From the NCBI GenBank assembly GCA_019412865.1, contig DXOJ01000304.1, forward strand, positions 1 to 5,546: 5,546 bases of DNA, given 5' to 3'. This DNA is from Bacteroides sp. Lineage in GTDB: Bacteria; Bacteroidota; Bacteroidia; Bacteroidales; Bacteroidaceae. The translations under genes and the position numbers were made by a program. Below, one piece after another: positions 1 through 5,546 of this stretch (position 1 is its first letter; every line of letters starts with the position of its first letter). The notes under the pieces were generated by a model. It was not told the origin of the DNA, did no database searches, and saw nothing but the letters and a program-made list of their open reading frames with translations.

Positions 1-323
1 CTATCAAACTGACAGTTCATTTACCCGGGCAAGAGTATTTCTATTATCCCTCTGTAACAGTCAATCTATCCGGTATCAAGAAAGAAGATATCAAACAAAT
101 ATCATCCAATGATGAAGTTACTGGTTTATCCTTTGCAAACTATGAAAACGGTATCATGTTAAATATAGACTGCCGGAAATACCTGGCAGAACACGCCGAG
201 AATTTCGTGAAACGGTATGAAACGAATCCGACAAGTGTTTCTGCCAAAGCGGATGCACTCTATTTTGTAAATATGCTAAAAGACTCGGATAAAAAGGCGG
301 AGTTGAAGAAACGAGTTGAATAA
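1..323 (+). CDS. C-terminal part of an unrecognised protein (5' end outside window)
   Basis: An open frame enters from the left edge (first whole codon at base 3) and stays open for 106 codons to a TAA at 321-323. The visible part starts with alternating hydrophobic and polar stretches (around [20 protein letters not shown]), which suggests beta strands. It then becomes more helical and ends in a highly charged tail ([11 protein letters not shown]). I do not recognise the family and assign no function. The part seen has no membrane segment and no catalytic motif I can name. It reads in the same direction as the glycosyltransferase gene, 64 bases upstream of it, with no hairpin terminator between them, so the two may be co-transcribed. 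The reading frame is supported by its length without stops and ordinary amino-acid composition. The opposite strand is also open here, but that frame runs on into the glycosyltransferase gene and its product looks like a shadow. Confidence 0.75.
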   Translation, partial: IKLTVHLPGQEYFYYPSVTVNLSGIKKEDIKQISSNDEVTGLSFANYENGIMLNIDCRKYLAEHAENFVKRYETNPTSVSAKADALYFVNMLKDSDKKAELKKRVE

Positions 324-387
324 ATTCAAATACGAGGCTAAAAAGAGATGAATGTAAATTATACAAGAAAAATAAACATATACAGCT

Positions 388-1602
388 ATGAACGAAACCA
401 TGACCCTTTGTCTTGAAATTATTTTCTGGCTTGCCCTGTTCGTTGTGTTCTACACCTATTTGGGCTATGGAATTGTGCTTTATATTCTTGTCAAGTTGAA
501 AGAGCTTTTCGTGAAGCCTGTGAAGCGTTCGTTGCCGGCATCGGACGCAGACCTGCCGGAAGTTACCCTCTTCATTACGGCATTCAACGAAGAAGATGTA
601 GTGGACGAGAAGATGGAAAACAGTCTTGAGCTGGATTATCCTGCGGACAAGCTGCACATCGTATGGGTGACGGACGGAAGCGATGACGGTACGAACGAAC
701 GACTGCAGACGCGTTGGCAGGGAAAAGCAACCGTACATTTCCAACCGCTCCGGCAAAGTAAGACGGCTGCAATGACACGTGGAATGACGTTGGTAGACAC
801 TCCGCTCGTTGTTTTTACGGATGCCAACACGATGGTGAACCGGGAGGCAATACGGGAAATTGTGCTTGCTTTCCAGGATCCGAAAGTGGGCTGCGTGGCT
901 GGTGAAAAACGGATTGCCGTGCAGACCAAAGACGGGGCGGCTGCCGGTGGTGAAGGTATTTACTGGAAATACGAATCAACCCTGAAAGCACTTGATGCAC
1001 GGCTCTACTCGGCCGTAGGAGCAGCAGGCGAACTGTTTGCCGTGCGTAACGAACTGTTCGAAGCGATGGAGCCGGATACGTTGCTCGACGATTTTATTCT
1101 TTCACTCCGGATCACAATGAAAGGTTACACCATCGCTTATTGTACGAATGCTTATGCCATCGAAAGTGGTTCGGCGGATATGCGCGAAGAAGAAAAGCGA
1201 AAAGTGCGCATCGCTGCGGGAGGATTGCAGTCTATCTGGCGGCTTCGTCCGTTGCTGAATCCTTTCCGATACGGGATACTTAGCTTTCAATATACGTCGC
1301 ACCGGGTATTGCGATGGTCTATTACTCCGTTCCTGTTGTTTGCGCTCTTCCCGCTGAATATTGCGATTCTGCTGTTGGGTGATTCCACGATATTTTACGG
1401 AGTGCTGCTTGCCATGCAGGTTCTTTTTTACGGATTGGGATATTGGGGATATTACCTGTCTACGAAACAGATAAAAAACAAGTTGCTCTTTATCCCCTAC
1501 TACTTTTTATTTATGAATGTCAGTGTGCTGAAAGGCATCCGCTATCTCAAGAAGAAAAAAGGAAGCGGAGCTTGGGAAAAGGCAAAACGCGCTGAAAAGT
1601 AA
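388..1602 (+). CDS. Membrane-bound family 2 glycosyltransferase (GT2)
   Basis: A 404-residue processive-type GT2 enzyme of the inner membrane, expected to transfer sugar from a nucleotide-sugar to a growing glycan on the cytoplasmic face. A hydrophobic segment at about residues 9-36 is followed by a Lys/Arg-rich stretch. The GT-A domain (about 57-285) has the opening strand VTLFITAFNEED (59-70), the nucleotide-binding Asp in TDGSDDGT (D96), TDAN at 144-147 in the DxD position, and LDDF at 233-236 as the likely base region. No canonical QxxRW is present; KVRIAAGG (272-279) and HRVLRW (305-310) stand in that part of the protein. Three hydrophobic segments follow (about 311-330, 335-356, 366-384), then a Lys-rich tail. 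The ATG at 388 is the first possible start because an in-frame TAA lies at 373-375; no Shine-Dalgarno motif is seen. Donor and product cannot be told from sequence. The family call is firm; the role in exopolysaccharide or other envelope glycan is inferred. Confidence 0.94.
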   Translation: MNETMTLCLEIIFWLALFVVFYTYLGYGIVLYILVKLKELFVKPVKRSLPASDADLPEVTLFITAFNEEDVVDEKMENSLELDYPADKLHIVWVTDGSDDGTNERLQTRWQGKATVHFQPLRQSKTAAMTRGMTLVDTPLVVFTDANTMVNREAIREIVLAFQDPKVGCVAGEKRIAVQTKDGAAAGGEGIYWKYESTLKALDARLYSAVGAAGELFAVRNELFEAMEPDTLLDDFILSLRITMKGYTIAYCTNAYAIESGSADMREEEKRKVRIAAGGLQSIWRLRPLLNPFRYGILSFQYTSHRVLRWSITPFLLFALFPLNIAILLLGDSTIFYGVLLAMQVLFYGLGYWGYYLSTKQIKNKLLFIPYYFLFMNVSVLKGIRYLKKKKGSGAWEKAKRAEK

Positions 1603-1674
1603 GAACAAACGCTATTATCTTTTGTTATCCTTAATTATAAGACATAAGTCTCTATCATCTAATAAAAAACAGAC

Positions 1675-4296
1675 ATGGACAGAATATTACATGATGCGAA
1701 TAACGCACAAAGAATACTGAAACTGACAGCAGACACAATGCTATTGGTTGACAGGCATGGCGTCTGCGTAGACATTGAACCTCATTGTGATCTGTGGTTC
1801 CTGCAAGAAAACATTCTTTTAGGAAAAAATATATTTGAGCTTTTACCGGAATATACAAAAGAGAGGGTGATGCCCATCTTTCAGACTGTGCTCGAAGAGC
1901 AACGAAGCATCAGCAAGAACTTCAAGTTGGTGCTGAAAGACGAAACTTTTTACTTCAAATGCCTCATGTTCCCTTATGACGGTATGGTGCTTTGCCAATA
2001 TCGCGACATCACGCAAAGAAGTAACGTAAAGCGTCGGTTGGAGCAGGCGAATCTTACTCTAAGGGCTATCCAGAAGATTGCCCAGATAGGACAATGGACG
2101 TATAATACGAAACAGAATGTTTTCCATTATCTTGGATATACAGGTGTCTTGTGCGAAGAAAGTGTGCAGAACCTTGCCATTGAAAAATATGTGGAACTGA
2201 TTGTAGAAGAAGACCGTCAGAGTTTTATTGAATGGTGTCACGTGAACGAGAAAGAACTCAACATGGAGAGCATCAGTTATCGCGTTCGCCTGAACGGGGA
2301 AATCTTCTATATGCGTATCCAGACTTATTTGCGTGAAGAGTGCTCCGACGGTAGTTTCAACATCGAAGGGTATATTCAGAACATCACGGACATACAGCGT
2401 CGCAGAAATGACATCGACACACTGACTCATGCTATCAACAACGCCAAAGAGAGTATCTTTGCCGCCAGACCCGATGGTACGATCATCTTCGCCAATCGTC
2501 GTTTCCTGCACAATCACGGTATTCCCGAAAGTGAGGATATCAGTCAGTTGAAAATCTACAATGTCGCCGCAGATATACCTACGCAAGAGGCTTGGGACGA
2601 ACGTTGTAAAGATGTCATACACGGTGGCAGCAGTAACTTTGTGGCTCATCATCCATCGAAAATCAATAAAGGTATATTGGCTTACGAAGGTACGATGTAC
2701 AACGTCACCAATGATTCCGGAGAAGAAAGTTACTGGTCGTTTGCCCATGATATTTCCGAGAGGATTCGGTACGAAGCCCAAATCAAACGGCTCAACCAAA
2801 TTATGGATACGACCATCAACAATCTCCCTGCCGGGATTGTAGTGAAGGAAATCAACAATGATTTCCGGTACATTTATCGAAATCAGGAGGCTTATAACCG
2901 CGATCTTTACAAGAACGATCCTGTCGGTAAGAATGACTTCGATTTCTATCCGCCTACCGTGGCCGAGAAGAAGAGACAGGAGGATATTCAAGTGGCCACC
3001 AGCGGAAAAGGTATGCACTGGACGGTGGAAGGAAAGGATCGGAACGGAAACCTGATTATCCTTGACAAGCGGAAAATCCGGGTGGATGGGGACGAACTGT
3101 CTTCGCCTATCATCGTCACCATCGAATGGGATGTCACGGAACTGGAAATGATGAAGCGGGAGCTACTGTCTGCGAAGGAAAAAGCAGAAATGTCTGATAG
3201 TTTGAAATCGGCTTTCCTTGCCAATATGAGCCATGAGATACGTACTCCGCTGAATGCTATTGTGGGGTTCTCGCATCTCATTGCCGAAAGTGATGATGCG
3301 GAAGAACGAAAGACGTACTACAACATCGTAAACGCGAACAACGAGCGTCTTTTGCAACTCATCAATGAGATTCTCGATCTCTCGAAGATTGAATCGGGGA
3401 CTATTGAGTTTTCTTTCGGACCTGCCAGTCTACATAATCTCTGCCGGGAAGTGCACGATGCTCATATATTCCGTACTCCGCAGGGAGTAAGCCTTGTCTA
3501 TGAGTCTTCGGACGAGAGTCTGATGATTGAGACGGACAAGAATCGAGTGTTCCAGGTGATTTCGAATCTGATTGGGAATGCTGTTAAGTTTACGAAAGAA
3601 GGAAGTATCAGTTATGGTTATAAGCTGGTGGATAACCAGATTGTTTTCCACGTAACGGATACCGGAACAGGAATTGAGCCGGAGAAAGTGGGTCGTGTGT
3701 TCGAACGTTTTGCCAAGCTGAACAATCATGCACAGGGCACTGGGTTGGGATTATCTATCTGTAAGTCTATCGTTGAACGTCTCGGGGGCAAGATTTCCGT
3801 CAGCTCCGAATTTGGTAAGGGAACGACGTTTACATTTACTTTGCCGTATACGGTTGCAGAATCTGTGAGTGTAGATTCGGAGAAAAAGAATGATGATGAG
3901 ACGAGCGGAGGTATGAGCAGTGCTGTAAATACACGGCATGCTTGTATTTTGGTTGCCGAGGATACGGACTGTAACTTTGATTTATTGGAGGCTATCTTAG
4001 GTAAGGAGCACCGGATTATTCGTGCGCATGACGGAATGGAGGTTGTCACGATGTTCGATGAGGTGAAACCCGATCTTATCCTGATGGATATTAAAATGCC
4101 GAATTTGGATGGATTGGAGGCAACGAAAATCATTCGGGAGCTGTCTGCCACTGTTCCTATCATTGCTCAAAGTGCCTTTGCATACGAACAGGACCGGAAA
4201 GCGGCTGAAGAAGCGGGGTGCAATGATTTTATAGCTAAACCAATAGCGGATGATAAGTTGAAAGCAATGATTCATAAATGGTTGCTTCCTTCGTAG
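1675..4296 (+). CDS. Cytoplasmic hybrid histidine kinase with PAS repeats and C-terminal receiver
   Basis: An 873-residue hybrid two-component sensor with no signal peptide or membrane segment, so it should sense a cytoplasmic cue. Four PAS-like domains sit at about 14-115, 128-243, 247-365 and 371-490. Each ends in a PAC-like strand such as CQYRDITQR, GYIQNITDIQ, FAHDISERI and IEWDVTEL. A helical linker (about 489-512) leads to HisKA, with phospho-acceptor H520 in SHEIRTPLNA. The ATPase domain has the N box (N631/N635 in NLIGNAVKFT), G1 DTGTGI (662-667), F box VFERF (675-679) and G2 GTGLGLSI (688-695). After a polar linker (about 728-752) comes a receiver with the acidic pair E762/D763, phospho-acceptor D805 in LMDIKMP, S833 at the switch position and K855. 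Every residue needed for autophosphorylation and phosphorelay is present. There is no DNA-binding output, so it is not a classic HTCS regulator; a separate Hpt or response regulator is expected but not seen here. An in-frame TAA at 1663-1665 makes the ATG at 1675 the first possible start. The gene lies 72 bases after the glycosyltransferase. Confidence 0.96.
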   Translation: MDRILHDANNAQRILKLTADTMLLVDRHGVCVDIEPHCDLWFLQENILLGKNIFELLPEYTKERVMPIFQTVLEEQRSISKNFKLVLKDETFYFKCLMFPYDGMVLCQYRDITQRSNVKRRLEQANLTLRAIQKIAQIGQWTYNTKQNVFHYLGYTGVLCEESVQNLAIEKYVELIVEEDRQSFIEWCHVNEKELNMESISYRVRLNGEIFYMRIQTYLREECSDGSFNIEGYIQNITDIQRRRNDIDTLTHAINNAKESIFAARPDGTIIFANRRFLHNHGIPESEDISQLKIYNVAADIPTQEAWDERCKDVIHGGSSNFVAHHPSKINKGILAYEGTMYNVTNDSGEESYWSFAHDISERIRYEAQIKRLNQIMDTTINNLPAGIVVKEINNDFRYIYRNQEAYNRDLYKNDPVGKNDFDFYPPTVAEKKRQEDIQVATSGKGMHWTVEGKDRNGNLIILDKRKIRVDGDELSSPIIVTIEWDVTELEMMKRELLSAKEKAEMSDSLKSAFLANMSHEIRTPLNAIVGFSHLIAESDDAEERKTYYNIVNANNERLLQLINEILDLSKIESGTIEFSFGPASLHNLCREVHDAHIFRTPQGVSLVYESSDESLMIETDKNRVFQVISNLIGNAVKFTKEGSISYGYKLVDNQIVFHVTDTGTGIEPEKVGRVFERFAKLNNHAQGTGLGLSICKSIVERLGGKISVSSEFGKGTTFTFTLPYTVAESVSVDSEKKNDDETSGGMSSAVNTRHACILVAEDTDCNFDLLEAILGKEHRIIRAHDGMEVVTMFDEVKPDLILMDIKMPNLDGLEATKIIRELSATVPIIAQSAFAYEQDRKAAEEAGCNDFIAKPIADDKLKAMIHKWLLPS

Positions 4297-4341
4297 AGAG
4301 CTTAATCCCTCATGATATAACCAGCAAATAATTTAGATTAA

Positions 4342-5439
4342 ATGAAAGCCTTTTACAGACTGTTTTATTACATATCCATCGTGCTGACCAGTATTTTGGC
4401 AGGAGTTACCATTGCGGGTGCTTTCGTAGGCAATGCCGCACCGGATAGTTTCAAATTTATGCCTTTCATCGGTTTGGTACTACCGATACTTTTATTGGCT
4501 AATCTTGCTTCTGCTATCTACTGGACGATTCGTTGGCGGTGCTGGGTTTTCATCCCTCTGATTGCTATATTCAGCAATTGGGGGTATATGAGCTGTGTAT
4601 TACAATCGCCTTTTTTCAGTCCGGCTTCGTCACCGATGGTTAAAATGAATGTATATACTCCGGGGGTGTTGACGGTTGCTACTTACAACGTCGATGCCTT
4701 TAACCACGAGCATACCGGCTACTCATGCAAGGAGATTGCTTCTTACATGAGAAACCTGCAAGCAGATATTCTCTGTTTTCAAGAATTTGGCATAAACGAT
4801 GAGTTTGGCATCGATAGTATATCCGCAGCTCTTTCTAATTGGCCGTATCATTATATTCCTTCTTCGCCCGAAGGGAAAAATCTGTTGCAACTGGCTGTTT
4901 TCAGCCGTTATCCTATCAAGGAGGAGCATCTTATCATCTATCCTGATTCGAAAAATTGCAGTCTTGCATGTGATATTGAAATCAATGGTCGCACCATCCG
5001 CCTGTTCAACAATCATCTCCAAACAACGGAAGTAAGCCAGAACAAGCGCAAACTGGAAAAGGGACTTCGTACGGATGATTCCCAAAGAGTGGAACATGCT
5101 ACCCTGGGACTTATCGACGGCTTACATGAGAATTTCCGGAAACGGGCCGTACAAGCTGATCTTCTCAAGCAACTGATAGCCGCCTCCCCCTATCCAACTC
5201 TAGTCTGCGGTGACTTTAACTCTCTGCCGTCTTCGTATGTTTATCACACTATAAAAGGTGATAAGTTGCAGGATGGCTTTCAAACGAGCGGACATGGGTA
5301 TATGTATACTTTCAAGTACTTCAAGCATCTGTTGAGAATCGACTATATTCTCCATTCACCGGAACTGAATAGCACGGATTACTTCTCGCCGGATCTTAAT
5401 TATAGCGACCATAATCCGGTGGTGATGAGGATGAAATAA
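4342..5439 (+). CDS. Membrane-anchored endonuclease/exonuclease/phosphatase (EEP) family protein
   Basis: A 365-residue protein with three N-terminal hydrophobic segments (about 7-29, 39-60, 67-87) and a C-terminal metal-dependent EEP (DNase I-like) hydrolase domain (about 109-365). The catalytic set looks complete: N116 in TYNVD, E148 in FQEF, H225 in NNHLQT, D291 and N293 in GDFNS, D334 in RIDYIL, and D356/H357 in SDHNPV. The family cleaves phosphodiester or phosphate ester bonds in substrates that include DNA, inositol phosphates and phospholipids; the substrate here cannot be deduced. Positive residues (K2, R6, and R64/R66 between segments 2 and 3) predict N-terminus in the cytoplasm and the hydrolase domain in the periplasm. 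An in-frame TAA at 4339-4341 touches the ATG, so translation must start here or later, and the membrane segments favour this first ATG. It begins 45 bases after the kinase gene, with no terminator between, and its stop codon overlaps the base of the terminator hairpin. Confidence 0.94.
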   Translation: MKAFYRLFYYISIVLTSILAGVTIAGAFVGNAAPDSFKFMPFIGLVLPILLLANLASAIYWTIRWRCWVFIPLIAIFSNWGYMSCVLQSPFFSPASSPMVKMNVYTPGVLTVATYNVDAFNHEHTGYSCKEIASYMRNLQADILCFQEFGINDEFGIDSISAALSNWPYHYIPSSPEGKNLLQLAVFSRYPIKEEHLIIYPDSKNCSLACDIEINGRTIRLFNNHLQTTEVSQNKRKLEKGLRTDDSQRVEHATLGLIDGLHENFRKRAVQADLLKQLIAASPYPTLVCGDFNSLPSSYVYHTIKGDKLQDGFQTSGHGYMYTFKYFKHLLRIDYILHSPELNSTDYFSPDLNYSDHNPVVMRMK

Positions 5440-5475
5440 AAAAGATGCTCCGTTTATTGAACGAAGCATCTTTTT
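5439..5475. terminator. Bidirectional rho-independent terminator between convergent genes
   Basis: The two arms pair as AAAAAGATGCT (5439-5449) with AGCATCTTTTT (5465-5475), 11 continuous base pairs. One C/A mismatch (5450/5464) and four more pairs (CGTT 5451-5454 with AACG 5460-5463) follow, closing on a 5-base loop (TATTG). The A tract on the left and T tract on the right mean the RNA from either strand ends in a U run, so the hairpin can stop transcription from both sides. It begins at the last base of the EEP gene's stop codon and lies 11 bases from the stop codon of the minus-strand gene. Confidence 0.87.
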
Positions 5476-5486
5476 ATATAAATATT

Positions 5487-5546
5487 CTAGAATGTAAACT
5501 TAACGCCTAACTGCATCTGCCATGCACTACCTGTAGAAGCAGTATA
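5487..5546 (-). CDS. C-terminal end of a probable outer-membrane beta-barrel protein (5' end outside window)
   Basis: On the minus strand an open frame enters from the right edge and ends at a TAG (5487-5489 on the plus strand). The 19 visible codons read YTASTGSAWQMQLGVKFTF. The final part alternates polar and hydrophobic residues and ends in Phe, the classic closing-strand signature recognised by the BAM machinery in outer-membrane barrels. Such endings are common in TonB-dependent receptors and other Bacteroidetes outer-membrane proteins; which family this belongs to cannot be decided from 19 residues. The gene converges on the EEP gene, with the two-way terminator placed between the two stops. 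Confidence is limited by the short length, but the position of the stop next to the hairpin supports it. Confidence 0.68.
   Translation of the reverse strand, partial: YTASTGSAWQMQLGVKFTF

Noticed and set aside
348..416. A 22-codon open frame starting at an ATG in the gap before the glycosyltransferase and overlapping its start, as a possible leader peptide
   Set aside because: It has no attenuator hairpin, no run of regulatory codons and no ribosome-binding signal. A frame this short is expected by chance.
154..756. A 200-codon minus-strand open frame spanning the left partial gene and the start of the glycosyltransferase
   Set aside because: It overlaps two well-supported plus-strand frames and its product has low-complexity, shadow-like composition with no domain.
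1616..1624. TATCTTTTG, close to the Bacteroides -7 element TAnnTTTG, upstream of the kinase gene
   Set aside because: The match is off by one base in spacing, and no TTTG -33 element lies at the right distance upstream, so I do not call it a promoter.
1604..1626. Inverted repeat AACAAA / TTTGTT with an 11-base spacer after the glycosyltransferase stop, as a possible terminator
   Set aside because: The stem is only six pairs, mostly A-T, with a large loop and no T tract after it, so it is too weak to call a terminator.
2059..3018. A 319-codon open frame on the minus strand inside the kinase gene
   Set aside because: It lies wholly opposite a frame with an unbroken set of PAS domains and has no recognisable domain. 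Long antisense frames are common opposite such genes.
4329..4336. TAATTTAG, one mismatch from the Bacteroides -7 element, before the EEP gene
   Set aside because: It sits only a few bases before the ATG, which would put the transcript start at or inside the start codon, and no -33 element was found.
1..5546. CRISPR arrays, insertion sequences, tRNA or rRNA genes, long direct repeats
   Set aside because: Reading both strands gave no repeat-spacer pattern, transposase motif, cloverleaf or rRNA-like stretch.

Overview
The window looks like chromosomal DNA of a Bacteroidales bacterium, most likely Bacteroides or a close relative. The clues are start codons preceded by AT-rich sequence with no Shine-Dalgarno motif, a soluble multi-PAS hybrid histidine kinase of the Bacteroidetes type, and a C-terminal outer-membrane barrel strand typical of Bacteroidetes outer-membrane proteins at the right edge. 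This assignment is inferred from protein style. No marker gene is present.

Layout. Four genes run left to right with short gaps of 64, 72 and 45 bases. (1) The 3' end of an unrecognised gene occupies 1-323. (2) A membrane-bound family 2 glycosyltransferase lies at 388-1602. (3) A cytoplasmic hybrid sensor kinase with four PAS-like domains, a HisKA/HATPase core and a C-terminal receiver lies at 1675-4296. (4) A membrane-anchored endonuclease/exonuclease/phosphatase (EEP) fold protein lies at 4342-5439. A strong hairpin at 5439-5475 with A and T tracts on its two sides ends this run. It also serves a convergent gene on the minus strand, of which only the last 19 codons are visible (5487-5546). 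No stretch over 300 bases lacks a gene.

How the genes may work together. The spacing and shared direction fit one transcription unit ending at the hairpin, but no promoter could be placed with confidence. The glycosyltransferase would build or extend an envelope or exported glycan at the inner membrane. The kinase would sense a cytoplasmic cue and pass phosphate to its own receiver and then to an unseen partner. The EEP protein, by its charge pattern, would place its hydrolase domain in the periplasm. A functional link between the three is inferred only from position.

No mobile element, CRISPR array, tRNA or rRNA gene, or frameshift was seen. I found no convincing evidence of a new biological system. 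The most useful leads are the orphan kinase with its cysteine-rich sensory half and the membrane hydrolase next to it.
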